NCBI RefSeq assembly: GCF_016801025.1
Contig: NZ_CP068983.1
Coordinates: forward strand, 930,001 to 994,000
DNA: 64,000 bases
Direction of reading: 5' to 3'
DNA from: Paradevosia shaoguanensis
GTDB taxonomy: Bacteria > Pseudomonadota > Alphaproteobacteria > Rhizobiales > Devosiaceae
Positions within the stretch are counted from its first letter, which is position 1. The number at the start of each line of letters is the position of its first letter. The notes under the pieces are model-generated. The model was not told the DNA's origin and did no database searches. It saw only the letters and a list, made by a program, of their open reading frames with translations. This document shows positions 25,729 to 34,045 of the stretch, piece after piece. A program made the position numbers and the translations under genes.

Positions 25729-27528
25729 TTACTTCAGCGAGAACACGTAGAGGGCATCAGCCGGCACGAAGAACTCGGACTGCGGAGCAAGCTTCTTGTC
25801 CGCGGCAGCGGCGGCAGCACCGGCGAGAACCGCGATGTACTGCTTGCCATCAACCGAGTAGCTCATCGGCGGGCCACCAAGGGCGGTGCCGACGTTGTAC
25901 GACCAGACTTCCTCGAGGCTGTTGGCGTCATAGGCATAGATGTTGCCGTTGGTGGACGAACCCCAGACGAGGTCGCCGCCGGTGGCGAGCATGCCGTTCA
26001 GACGACGCGGCATCAGGACCTTGGCCTTGGTTTCGCCGGTCAGCGGATCGATAGCCTTGACCGAACCACCGTTGAAGACGTCCGGCAGCTTGGTGCCTTC
26101 CGGAGCCGGCAGACGGCCGTTCCACTCACGCTGGGCCTTGACCACGTCGTATTCACCGCCCGTGATCGTCGGATTGGGAGCAGCTTCGGGCACATAAGCC
26201 GAGCAGCCTTCAGCCGAGGTCACGTAGAGCATCTTGGTGTTCGGGCTATAGGCAGCAGGCTGCCAGTTCTTGCCACCGCCAAGGGTCGGGCAGTAGATGC
26301 CGGGGGTGCCTTCACGCGAACCAACGGTACCAGCAACGTACTTCTGGAGCTGGGCCTTGGGATCGTATTCGAGCGGCTTGCCGGTCTTCGGGTCGATACC
26401 GGTGGTCCAGGTCAGGTCTTCCACATACTGCTTGGCGTAGGTCATGGCGCCATCGTTACGGTTGAAACCGTACATGAAGCCATTACGGGCAGCGCGGACG
26501 ACCATCTTGGACGGCTTGCCATCGACGGTCACGTCGAGGAGCTGGTTGTCGCCGATTTCGTCGTAGTCGTAGGGATCGTTCGGGGTGAACTGGAAGTGCC
26601 ACTTGATGGCGCCGTCCTTGGCGTCGAGCGCGAGAAGGCTCGAAGCGTAGAGGTTGTCACCCGGGCGGTATTCGGCGTCGATCTGCGGAGCCGGGTTACC
26701 CGTACCCCAATAGGTCATGCCGGAATCCGGATCATAGGAACCGGTCTGCCAGATGGAAGCGCCGCCGGTTTCCCAGGCGTTGCCCTGCCAGGTCTCGTTG
26801 CCGGGCTCGCCCGGGCCAGGAACGGTGAACGTACGCCAAGCGGGTTCGCCGGTCTTGAGGTCCATGGCTTCGAGCCAGCCGCGGATACCGTATTCACCGC
26901 CGGCCGGGCCGTAGATGGCCGTGTCGCCGACGACGAGCGGAGCACCGGTGAAGCTTTCGGCGCGGGCCTTGTCAGCCTGCTGCTTTTCCCAGTTGAGTTC
27001 GCCCGTGTCCTTGTTGATCGACATGACGCGGCCGTCCATGGTCAGGGCGATCACGTCGTCGTTCCAGAGGCCGATACCGCGGTTTTCAGCGCCGCAGCAG
27101 GTGGCGTCCGAAATCCACTGGCGGTCGACTTCAGGATCGTACTTCCATACGACCTTGCCGGTCTTGCCGTCGCGAACGTCGATCTTGTACACCACCGACC
27201 AACCGGTCTGGACGTACATGAAGCCATCTTCCACCAGCGGAGTGCCTTCGTTGCGGGCGCTGGCATAGCGGCCGCCGCGCGAGGCGTTGTCCAGGATGGT
27301 GGCGAACGACAGACCGAGGTCCTTGACCGTATCCTTGTTGATCTGGTCAAGCGGGCTGAAACGGTGGCTGTCATAGGTGCGGTGCACCATGAGCCAGTTG
27401 GCGTTTTCAGCCTCGCTGCCGGCGCCCAAGAGCCGTTCGGAGGTGGTACCGGCAGCACCAGCAGCAGCGCTCATCGCGAGCACGCTGGCGGTGGCCAGAC
27501 CCGTCAGGAACAGATTCCTTTTTAGCAT
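25729..27528 (-). CDS. PQQ-dependent alcohol dehydrogenase (quinoprotein, ExaA-like)
   Basis: This 599-residue periplasmic quinoprotein is an eight-bladed propeller. The signal peptide is MLKRNLFLTGLATASVLAMS plus AAAGAAG. The vicinal cysteine pair contacting PQQ is at 144-145 (DATCCGAENRG), and blade W-motifs such as TYWGTGNPAP follow. The segment SYDPD (264-268) carries the presumed catalytic Asp266. Lanthanide XoxF enzymes read DYD there, and here the first position is Ser, favouring calcium use. The start follows AGAGGAA. It lies behind the Rieske gene on the same strand with a hairpin between. No cytochrome c gene is near, so the electron acceptor is unclear. Devosia DepA, a PQQ enzyme oxidising deoxynivalenol, is a possible relative. 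Confidence 0.92.
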   Translation of the reverse strand: MLKRNLFLTGLATASVLAMSAAAGAAGTTSERLLGAGSEAENANWLMVHRTYDSHRFSPLDQINKDTVKDLGLSFATILDNASRGGRYASARNEGTPLVEDGFMYVQTGWSVVYKIDVRDGKTGKVVWKYDPEVDRQWISDATCCGAENRGIGLWNDDVIALTMDGRVMSINKDTGELNWEKQQADKARAESFTGAPLVVGDTAIYGPAGGEYGIRGWLEAMDLKTGEPAWRTFTVPGPGEPGNETWQGNAWETGGASIWQTGSYDPDSGMTYWGTGNPAPQIDAEYRPGDNLYASSLLALDAKDGAIKWHFQFTPNDPYDYDEIGDNQLLDVTVDGKPSKMVVRAARNGFMYGFNRNDGAMTYAKQYVEDLTWTTGIDPKTGKPLEYDPKAQLQKYVAGTVGSREGTPGIYCPTLGGGKNWQPAAYSPNTKMLYVTSAEGCSAYVPEAAPNPTITGGEYDVVKAQREWNGRLPAPEGTKLPDVFNGGSVKAIDPLTGETKAKVLMPRRLNGMLATGGDLVWGSSTNGNIYAYDANSLEEVWSYNVGTALGGPPMSYSVDGKQYIAVLAGAAAAAADKKLAPQSEFFVPADALYVFSLK

Positions 27529-27644
27529 TTCCTCTTCCTCAGTGTTCTGGAATGCATTTTTGCGCTTACGGCTCCTAGACGGACCCTGCTCGCGTCTTCT
27601 TCTTGCGTGCACTAGACTTGCCCACTGCACGGGTGGTGTCAGTT

Positions 27645-27668
27645 CCGCCCGGGGTTTCCCCCGGGCGG
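27645..27668 (-). terminator. Perfect GC hairpin between Rieske and PQQ dehydrogenase genes
   Basis: CCGCCCGGGG and CCCCGGGCGG form a perfect 10-base stem with a TTTC loop, seven bases after the Rieske stop. No T-run follows on either strand. It is therefore more likely an attenuating or mRNA-stabilising hairpin than a full terminator. It could set different levels for the two proteins. Confidence 0.55.
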
Positions 27669-27674
27669 TTGGCA

Positions 27675-28274
27675 TCACATGGTTTCGTCACCGCCGATGC
27701 GGGAATCGAATTCTGCGGCAACGACGATCTTGCCGTCCTTCACCTCAAGGCCGAGCTGCGGGAGCTTGCGGCTTGCAGGGCCGAACAGTACGGCGCCGTT
27801 GTTCTTGGCATCGAAGTGCGAACCGTGGCACGGGCACTCGATGGTGTTTTCCTCGGGGATCCAGTTGGTCGCCTCGCACCCGGCATGGGTGCAGATGATC
27901 GAATAGGCGAGCACGCCTTCGGCCGAGAGCTTCTTGGCATCGTCCGAGAGATCAGCCGGCTCGTAATGGACGAGCAGCAGGCCGTTCTCGAAATCGCTCG
28001 AGCGCACGACGCCATCGGGCGACATGGCGAAAGCCTGGATCGGCTTCTTGCCGACGCCGACGTCTTCCGGGGTCAGGGCCTTGGGATCACCCTTGGTGCG
28101 CACCAGGAAATCGCCGACCTGCGGACGCATATCCTCGGGGGCCTGGGCGAAGGCGACGCCGCCCGACACGGCCACGCCACCGAGCGCGGCCATGCCCTTG
28201 AGCATGGTGCGGCGCTGCATGGCGGCCTGTGCGCAGGCGCAAAGACCGTTATTGTTCTGTTTGTTCTCTGACAT
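27675..28274 (-). CDS. Tat-exported Rieske [2Fe-2S] protein
   Basis: This 199-residue protein has a twin-arginine signal (QRRTMLKGMAALGG, Arg21-Arg22) and a Rieske domain. The cluster ligands are Cys128 and His130 in CTHAGC and Cys147 and His150 in CPCHGS. Cys133 and Cys149 form the usual disulfide. Ser152 and the PASRKLPQL proline loop are also present. It resembles small Rieske subunits such as that of arsenite oxidase more than the bc1 subunit, which would have a longer anchor helix. GAGGAG precedes the start. It lies upstream of the PQQ dehydrogenase, and the IS1380 element ends 110 bases before it, so its native promoter may be lost. It may accept electrons from the quinoprotein. Confidence 0.9.
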   Translation of the reverse strand: MSENKQNNNGLCACAQAAMQRRTMLKGMAALGGVAVSGGVAFAQAPEDMRPQVGDFLVRTKGDPKALTPEDVGVGKKPIQAFAMSPDGVVRSSDFENGLLLVHYEPADLSDDAKKLSAEGVLAYSIICTHAGCEATNWIPEENTIECPCHGSHFDAKNNGAVLFGPASRKLPQLGLEVKDGKIVVAAEFDSRIGGDETM

Positions 28275-28384
28275 GATAACTCCTCGAAACTTCGAAGCCG
28301 TAGCGGCGTTGGCTTATGGGGCGGGGCAAGCGGCCAGCGTGCCCTTGGGCCCGTCGCCATCGAGTACCGAAAGCGTCAACCCCA

Positions 28385-30046
28385 CATTTCCCAAGTAAGG
28401 CGCTGATTTCGCTGTCCTGACCATTATATTTCCTATATAAAACATGGTGTTGAAGGCTGCGAGGGGCGCGTTTCATGGATCACCCAGAGGGTGCGGGCTT
28501 GCAACGGGCAGATCGGGTGGATTTCGACCCTCGCGTGCGGCTGGAATTTCGCGGCACGCAGCTCAGTTCCGACGGCGGCCTTCTGGTGATGCGCGAGCTT
28601 GATGACGCGCTCGGGTTGTCCGATTTGGCGTCAGCGGCGCTGCGCGATACTCGCTCTGGCAAGAACACGGTCCATCGGCTCGACGGCCTGTTCCGGCAAT
28701 CAGTCTTTGGGCGGCTGGCCGGATACGAGGATGTCAACGACGCCAACCGTCTCGCCTGCGATCCGGTCATGCGCCAAGTTGTCGGCGGCAGAGCGGTCGA
28801 TGCACAAGCGGCCTCGGCATCGCAGATGGGACGGTTCGAGACCGAGACGCTGGCTCTGGCCGGGAACCGTGCCGCGCTGGCCGACCTGAACGGGCAATGG
28901 ATCGACCGGTTCCATGACCGTAACGGGCTGAAGTACATCGTTCTGGACATGGACGCTCGGTCAGCCCGACCCATGGCGACCAGGAAGGGTCCGCCTGGAA
29001 TGGCCATTTCGACTGTAGCTGCTATCACCCCAACTTTCTGTTCAACCAGTTCGGGATGCTGGAACGCTGCGCCCTGCGCCATGGCAACGTCCACAGCGCC
29101 GATGGCTGGCGTGATGTTCTCGACCCCGTCATTGCGCGCTACGCGGAGCGCGACCTTGGTGGCAGGTTCTTCCGGGCCGATGCTGCCTACGCGATCCCGG
29201 CGATCTATGAGCGATTGGAAGAAGCGCGGTTCTTCTACGCCATCCGGCTGCCCGCAAACGCGGTCCTCAAGGACAAGATCGCGCATCGGCTAACGCGCCC
29301 TGTCGGGCGGCCGTCACTGACCAAGGTCAAGCGGTTCTTCGAGGAATTCGAGTATCAGGCGGCGTCCTGGGACAAGGAACGCCGGGTGATCGCCAAGATC
29401 GAATGGCATCCGGGCGAACTGTTCCCGCGTTTCGGCTTCATCGTCACCAACCTGCCGATGGAGCCGGACTGGGTGGTGCGGTTCTACAACCAGCGCGGCA
29501 CCGCCGAGCAGCACATCAAAGAGGGCAAATACGCCTTTCGCTGGACGCGGCTGTCGTGCCGGAAGTTCCGCGACAATGAGGTGCGGCTGCAACTGCACGC
29601 CCTGGCGTACAACCTGGCCACCTTCTTGCGCTGCATCGAGCTGCCCGAGGCCATGGCCGACTGGTCGTTGACCAGCCTGCAACTGAAGCTGATCAAGATC
29701 GGGGCACGTGTGGTCCGTCACGCCCGCACCATCACCTTCCAGCTGGCCGAGGTCGCTGTCACCGGCACGATGGTACGCGCCATCCTCGCCGCTATCCGCC
29801 GATTGCGAGCGCCACCGCTATGCGCATGATCGCGATCCACGCTCAAACTGAACGAAAGCGGCTGGACAGATCTGTCCGCTGCGCTGAAAAACGCCGCCCC
29901 TGGGCAAGGAAACAGCGGCTTCGCGGTCTGATCCGTCCAGATCCAGCAGTCTGCGCGACCGCAGGTGCCGCTTGCGGCAGAAAATCCTTGTCTAGCGCTC
30001 GGATACAGGCGATCTTCACCTCAAACGACACGCCACTTGGGGAATG
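28385..30046 (+). mobile_element. IS1380-family insertion sequence
   Basis: The ends are CATTTCCCAAGT (28385-28396) and ACTTGGGGAATG (30035-30046), inverted repeats with one mismatch in twelve. The 1.66 kb length fits the family. It encodes one transposase, broken by a frameshift. No equal 4-base flanking duplication is visible for any reasonable end choice, which suggests a deletion beside the element. It lies inside or at the end of the secreted cysteine protein gene on its right and 110 bases before the Rieske gene on its left. Confidence 0.85.
28475..29829 (+). pseudogene. IS1380-family transposase, frameshifted
   Basis: The transposase should have one frame of about 450 codons with a DDE nuclease core. 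The first part (MDHPEGAGLQ... to YIVLDMD) runs in one frame to about 28954. The natural continuation (SVSPTHGDQEGSAWNGHFDC-like, then YHPNFLFNQFGMLERCALR and onward to RRLRAPPLCA) is in the next frame and ends at 29829. A single-base deletion just after GACATGGAC explains it. The first catalytic Asp in LDMD and later motifs (FRADAAY, YNQRGTAEQHIKEGK with the Glu) are otherwise kept, so the break looks recent. A sequencing error is possible. Confidence 0.88.
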
Positions 30047-30381
30047 CAGGTCAACTTGTCTTCGGCAGCATTGTGGACGATCAACAACTTGCCCGGCACG
30101 GCCTCTTCATGGCCGGCTTCGCAAGAAATATCGGCCTCCCAAGCCTTGTTGGCGGGGTCATCAGACTTACCGTCAGCAATGGCGAGGAAGGGGCAGACGG
30201 CATCGCCGCTCAGCACGTGTTCAGGCGTTACGGCGACAACTTTGCCGCCCGGGATGTCGCTGGCCTTCGCCGCCGTCGCACATCCAGCGGCCGAGCCGTA
30301 GATCTGCTCAATAGGCAACTCGGCTGCTGCGACCGCAGAGGTCATCAGCAGGCCACACAACATAGTCCAGGCAATTTTCAT
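30016..30381 (-). pseudogene. Secreted cysteine-containing small protein, 3' end replaced by the IS
   Basis: The start is chosen at MKIAWTM, with AGGAGT upstream. A signal peptide ends AVAAAE. The mature part has five cysteines (AAGCATAA, DAVCPFL, ISCEAGHE, KLTC plus one from IS sequence) and no domain I recognise. The native reading stops at KLTC, about 30047. The last nine or so residues (IPQVACRLR) and stop come from the IS terminal sequence. It may still be made as a 121-residue product. Before the insertion it may have been the first gene of the Rieske-PQQ dehydrogenase operon, since all three are exported and codirectional. Confidence 0.7.
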
Positions 30382-30575
30382 TAGCTTACTCCTAACCGCT
30401 TGAGTGGGGGCCAAGCGGGATTGGACCCCGGAGGGTCCGACTAACGCAAATGACGCCATTTTTCCCCGCATAGCCATCAAAGTACATCATTGGAATTGCT
30501 TATGGAGGCTATATGCAGCGCCATGCGGCAAACGGTACGTGTCCGGCACGTAACTGATTGTTGCGCAAATATAAA

Positions 30576-30608
30576 AGGCGCCACTCGATCGAGGGCGCCT
30601 CTTTACGA
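30576..30608 (-). terminator. Intrinsic terminator after the RidA gene
   Basis: AGGCGCC (30594-30600 read on the minus strand) pairs with GGCGCCT (30576-30582), with CTCGATCGAG extending the stem inside. On the minus strand it is followed by TTTTATATTT, a usable U-run. It lies 36 bases beyond the RidA stop codon. Confidence 0.85.
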
Positions 30609-30635
30609 AAACCGGCCTTTTTAGGCTTTTTCGGC

Positions 30636-31004
30636 TTATTTCAGGGGCTTGTAGGCCACCGCCTCGATCTCGATCTTGATATCGATCATCAGACGCGCCT
30701 CAAGGGTGGTGCGAGCCGGCGGATTGGAGGGGAAATAGGTGGCGTAGGTCTTGTTGAAGGCCGCGAACTCGCGCGCGTCCTCAAGGATGACGAAGGTCTT
30801 GATCACGTCGGACAATTCGGCGCCGGCGAGAGCCAGGGCGGCCTTGACGTTTTCCATGACCTGGCGCGTCTGCACCTCGATGCCGCCGACCACGACCTCG
30901 CCATTGGCGCCCACCGGCACCTGGCCGGAAACATAGATGAAATCGCCTGCCCGCACCGCGGGGGACAGGGGGACGTGCGAGGTGCCGAAATGTTGCTTGG
31001 TCAT
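30636..31004 (-). CDS. RidA-family (YjgF/YER057c/UK114) enamine/imine deaminase
   Basis: This 122-residue cytoplasmic trimeric protein hydrolyses reactive 2-aminoacrylate-type enamines, or in some subgroups other imines. The key arginine that binds the substrate carboxylate is Arg98 in PPARTT, and the conserved glutamate is Glu114 in IEIEAVAY. Length fits the family. It is divergent from the SDR/D-threonine-aldolase-like pair at 31171. Since PLP-dependent amino-acid lyases can generate enamines, a clean-up role for that pathway is plausible. A terminator follows it. Confidence 0.93.
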   Translation of the reverse strand: MTKQHFGTSHVPLSPAVRAGDFIYVSGQVPVGANGEVVVGGIEVQTRQVMENVKAALALAGAELSDVIKTFVILEDAREFAAFNKTYATYFPSNPPARTTLEARLMIDIKIEIEAVAYKPLK

Positions 31005-31170
31005 GATCTGGGACTTCCGTTGAGTTTCGTTCGCCTATGCGGAGGCCAGCGGCTGGAATGAAAACGAGTTTCATTCAAGGCGTTTTTGACCCCGGCGCAT
31101 CATATTCGCAATTGCCTCGGGGCAAGCAGATTTGTTTAGTCTCTCCCGGTTGATTTTGGCGTGGGACAAA

Positions 31171-31956
31171 ATGGCAGAAACACCCTCCCCTTTCCGTATG
31201 GACGGCAAGCACGTACTCATTACCGGCGCAGGCGGCGGCATTGGTCGCTCGCTGGCAAAGGTGTTCCGCGCGGCGGGCGCGACGATCACCGGCGCGGACC
31301 GCGACCCAGCCTTGCTCGAGGGCATGGAGCTCGACCACAAGCTGGTCTTCGAACTCACCGAGCCGGAGGCAATTTCGAAAATCATTTCCACCCATATCGC
31401 GGCGAACGGTGCTCCGGACGCGCTGATCTCCAATGCCGGCTTCACGCGCGGAGAGGTGTTCGAGCAGGTCGACAACACGGTCTGGGCCTCGGAAATGGAG
31501 ATCAACCTCAACGGCGCCTATTACGTGGCGGCGCCGGTTGTTGCCGCCATGGAGGCGCGAGGGGGCGGCAATGTGGTGTTCATTTCCTCGGTCAACGGGC
31601 TGAGCCATTTCGGCAATCCCGCCTATTCGGCGGCCAAGGCCGGGCTTATCGCCTTCGCCAAGGGTCTGGCGGTCGAGCGCGGATACAAGGGAATCAGGGC
31701 CAATGTCGTCTGCCCCGGCTCGGTGCGCACGCCGGCCTGGGATCACCGGATCGAGGCCAATCCCGAGCTCCTGAAGAAGGTTCTGCCGCACTATCCGCTG
31801 GGCCGGATGGTGACGCCGGAGGAAGTGGCGCAGACCGTATTGTTTCTGGCCTCGCCGGCAGCTTCAGGCGTGACGGGCGCCGTGGTGCCGGTGGATGCCG
31901 GATTGACCTCAGGCAATCTCCGCTTCGTCAACGAAGTCCTCAAGGGAGGGGAATGA
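31171..31956 (+). CDS. Short-chain dehydrogenase/reductase (classical SDR)
   Basis: This 261-residue cytoplasmic NAD(P)-dependent oxidoreductase has the cofactor loop TGAGGGIG at 18-25, NAG in the middle, a catalytic Ser in ISSVNG, YxxxK in YSAAK, and a PG motif in VCPGSV. The start MAETPS is the nearest ATG, but its ribosome binding site is weak. The stop overlaps the start of the D-threonine-aldolase-like gene by one base, so the two are coupled. It probably oxidises or reduces a hydroxy acid or hydroxy amino acid linked to that enzyme. Substrate unknown. Confidence 0.9.
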   Translation: MAETPSPFRMDGKHVLITGAGGGIGRSLAKVFRAAGATITGADRDPALLEGMELDHKLVFELTEPEAISKIISTHIAANGAPDALISNAGFTRGEVFEQVDNTVWASEMEINLNGAYYVAAPVVAAMEARGGGNVVFISSVNGLSHFGNPAYSAAKAGLIAFAKGLAVERGYKGIRANVVCPGSVRTPAWDHRIEANPELLKKVLPHYPLGRMVTPEEVAQTVLFLASPAASGVTGAVVPVDAGLTSGNLRFVNEVLKGGE

Positions 31957-33014
31957 TGGGTCTCGAGCGCATCGATACGCCAGCGGTTCTCATCGATCTT
32001 GATCGCGTCGAGGGCAATCTCAAGCGGGCGCAGGACTATGCGGATGCGCACAACCTGCCGCTGCGTCCGCACATCAAGACGCACAAGCTGCCGCGCTTCG
32101 CCAAACGACAGATCGAACTGGGCGCGATCGGCATCACCTGCCAGAAGCTCGGCGAGGCCGAGGTGATGGCCGATGCCGGGATCGACGACATCTTCCTGCC
32201 CTACAATATCATCGGCGACGACAAGCTGGCCCGACTCAAGGCGCTGCATGAAAGAATCACGATCAGCGTGACGGCCGATTCCAGTTTCGTGGTGGCGGGC
32301 CTGGCGCGCACCTTTACCGACCCGAACCACAAGCTGCGCGTGCTGGTGGAATGCGATACCGGCATGGGCCGGTGCGGCGTACAGACGCCCTGGGCGGCGG
32401 TAGAGCTGGCGCAGCAGATCGCGGCGGCGCCGGGACTGCATTTTACCGGCCTCATGACCTATCCGGCTGCGGGCAAGGTGGCGGAGAACGAGGATTTCCT
32501 CGAGAAGGCCAAGGCCGCGCTCGAGGCGCAGGGGTTGGCGCCGGAGGTGATTTCCAATGGCGGGACACCTGACATCTGGCACGCCCATGACGTGACGGTG
32601 GCGACCGAACATCGGCCCGGGACCTATATCTACCTCGACCGCTTCCAGGTGGCGAAGGGCGTCGGCAAGCTTGAGGATTGCGCGCTGACGGTGCTGACGA
32701 CGGTCGTCAGCCGGCCGACCGAGAATCGCGCGATCATCGATGCGGGGTCGAAGGCGCTGACCAGCGATACGCTCGGGATGGATGGTTTCGGTTACATCGT
32801 CGGCTATCCGGATGCCCGGATCGTCGGGCTCTCCGAGGAGCATGGCACGATCGATCTCAGCGGCAGCGCGAAGAAACCGGAGATCGGCGAGCGCCTGCGG
32901 ATCATCCCCAACCACGCGTGCGTGGTGAGCAACCTCTTCGACACGGTCACCTTGATCTCGGGCGACGAGGTCGTCGAGACGGTGCCGGTGGCTGCGCGCG
33001 GACGGGTGGGGTAA
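31956..33014 (+). CDS. D-threonine aldolase / 3-hydroxyaspartate aldolase-like PLP enzyme
   Basis: This 352-residue fold-type III PLP enzyme is of the DSD1/D-TA family, with an alanine-racemase-like barrel and a C-terminal metal-binding part. The PLP lysine is probably Lys41 in RPHIKTHK. Late His and Cys in NHACVVSNLFD are the typical metal ligands. The family cleaves D-threonine or beta-hydroxyaspartate to glycine plus aldehyde, or dehydrates D-serine. Two adjacent ATGs are possible. The second has the better distance to GGGAGGGG. It overlaps the SDR stop. A second copy of beta-hydroxyaspartate cycle genes is not seen nearby, so the role is probably stand-alone amino-acid breakdown. Confidence 0.88.
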   Translation: MGLERIDTPAVLIDLDRVEGNLKRAQDYADAHNLPLRPHIKTHKLPRFAKRQIELGAIGITCQKLGEAEVMADAGIDDIFLPYNIIGDDKLARLKALHERITISVTADSSFVVAGLARTFTDPNHKLRVLVECDTGMGRCGVQTPWAAVELAQQIAAAPGLHFTGLMTYPAAGKVAENEDFLEKAKAALEAQGLAPEVISNGGTPDIWHAHDVTVATEHRPGTYIYLDRFQVAKGVGKLEDCALTVLTTVVSRPTENRAIIDAGSKALTSDTLGMDGFGYIVGYPDARIVGLSEEHGTIDLSGSAKKPEIGERLRIIPNHACVVSNLFDTVTLISGDEVVETVPVAARGRVG

Positions 33015-33026
33015 CTCTCTCCACCC

Positions 33027-33050
33027 CTCCCCGGCTGCAGGCCAGGGAAG
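33027..33050. repeat. Remnant of palindromic repeat family 2 (half-copy H)
   Basis: CTCCCCGGCTGCAGGCCAGGGAAG resembles the right-hand hairpin of family 2. It fills the 50-base gap between the convergent D-threonine-aldolase-like and alpha/beta hydrolase genes. It is degenerate, so the assignment is tentative. Confidence 0.5.
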
Positions 33051-33064
33051 GTGTCGGCGACGTC

Positions 33065-33967
33065 CTATGATCCTGGCTGCAAATGCGTTTTCAGGAAGCG
33101 CGTCAGAACCTCCCGCATTTCGGTCGTCTCCTCGTGGCCGACGCCGGATTGACGGAAAAACTCCAGGGCCTTGGCCGCGCGCTTTTCGCCATAGGCCGCT
33201 TGAGCCTGGGCCAGCGCCCGGTCGACAGCCACGGGCGGGGTCAGCGGATCGGCTTCGCCGACGCAGATGAGCTGTGGACGGGGTGCGACGAGACCGCCGA
33301 TCTCGCCGGTGGAGGTTTCGGCGAGAAGGCCGGGCACCGAGAGGTAGAAGCCGTGTCGGTCATGCGCGCCGGTTTCGACAAGGGTGGCGAAGTCGGCGAA
33401 GCAGCAGAGGTGGGCGATGGCGGCCAGCCGCGGCTCGATGGCGGCCAGCCAATAGGTGAGCGTCGAGCCCATCGACATGCCGAGCATACCGACGCGTGCG
33501 ACATCCACGTCGCTGCGCGAGGAGAGATAGGTGATGGCGGCGGCCTGCTCGCCGAGCATCTTGCCGAAAAGCGTCTGCCCATACCAGAAGGCCGCCTTGG
33601 CAGCGGCGCTTTCGCTCTGGGCGGCTCGCTCGCCGAAGGTGGGCATATCGATCGCCAGCGTGACGAAGCCGAGATGGGCGAGGACCGGGCCGAGCGGATT
33701 GAGCAGTTCCGGGCGCCCCTCGGTGAGTTCGGACGCGCCGATATCGTAGCGACCGCCATGGGCGTGCGCGTAGACAAGCGCGGCGCCGGGGCTATCCATG
33801 CTGAGTGGCCGCGTCAGGATCCCACGGACCGGCTCGTTCGAGCAGTTGACGAAGTTGAGGTATTCCACCCGGTAGCCGCTGCGCTCCTCGGTCTTCGAGC
33901 CGCGCAGCAGCAGGGCGACATTGGGTACTTTCAATAGCGCGCGAAGGCGCTCCTCACTGATGGCCAT
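33065..33967 (-). CDS. Alpha/beta hydrolase, dienelactone hydrolase-like
   Basis: This 300-residue cytoplasmic hydrolase has the nucleophile elbow GMSMGS (Ser at about residue 170) and the catalytic His in GVGHEET. The Asp is probably in CVGEADPLTPP. The family resembles acetyl-xylan esterase/dienelactone-type hydrolases acting on esters. The start MAISEE follows GGGGGATAGC. The ATG four codons earlier has no separate site. Alone on its strand between the D-threonine-aldolase-like and autotransporter genes. Substrate unknown. Confidence 0.85.
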   Translation of the reverse strand: MAISEERLRALLKVPNVALLLRGSKTEERSGYRVEYLNFVNCSNEPVRGILTRPLSMDSPGAALVYAHAHGGRYDIGASELTEGRPELLNPLGPVLAHLGFVTLAIDMPTFGERAAQSESAAAKAAFWYGQTLFGKMLGEQAAAITYLSSRSDVDVARVGMLGMSMGSTLTYWLAAIEPRLAAIAHLCCFADFATLVETGAHDRHGFYLSVPGLLAETSTGEIGGLVAPRPQLICVGEADPLTPPVAVDRALAQAQAAYGEKRAAKALEFFRQSGVGHEETTEMREVLTRFLKTHLQPGS

Positions 33968-34045
33968 GCTATCCCCCAAACCAAACCCTTTGAAGTCAAA
34001 CAGACTTTTGGCTTGGGTGCCAGAGGGATAGCAGTCACGCCGCAG

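Noticed and set aside
25729-27528. Lanthanide-dependent XoxF methanol dehydrogenase
   Set aside because: The XoxF DYD motif is SYD here, the overall pattern is closer to ExaA-type enzymes, and no xoxG or xoxJ gene is present.
28381-30050. Target-site duplication flanking the IS
   Set aside because: For each plausible end the 4-base flanks differ (for example CCCA and CAGG). CATT/AATG are inverted and belong to the terminal repeats.
29820-30314. Open frames between the transposase stop and the right IS end
   Set aside because: They cross the IS end into the antisense of the secreted protein gene, have no ribosome binding site and no homologous feature.
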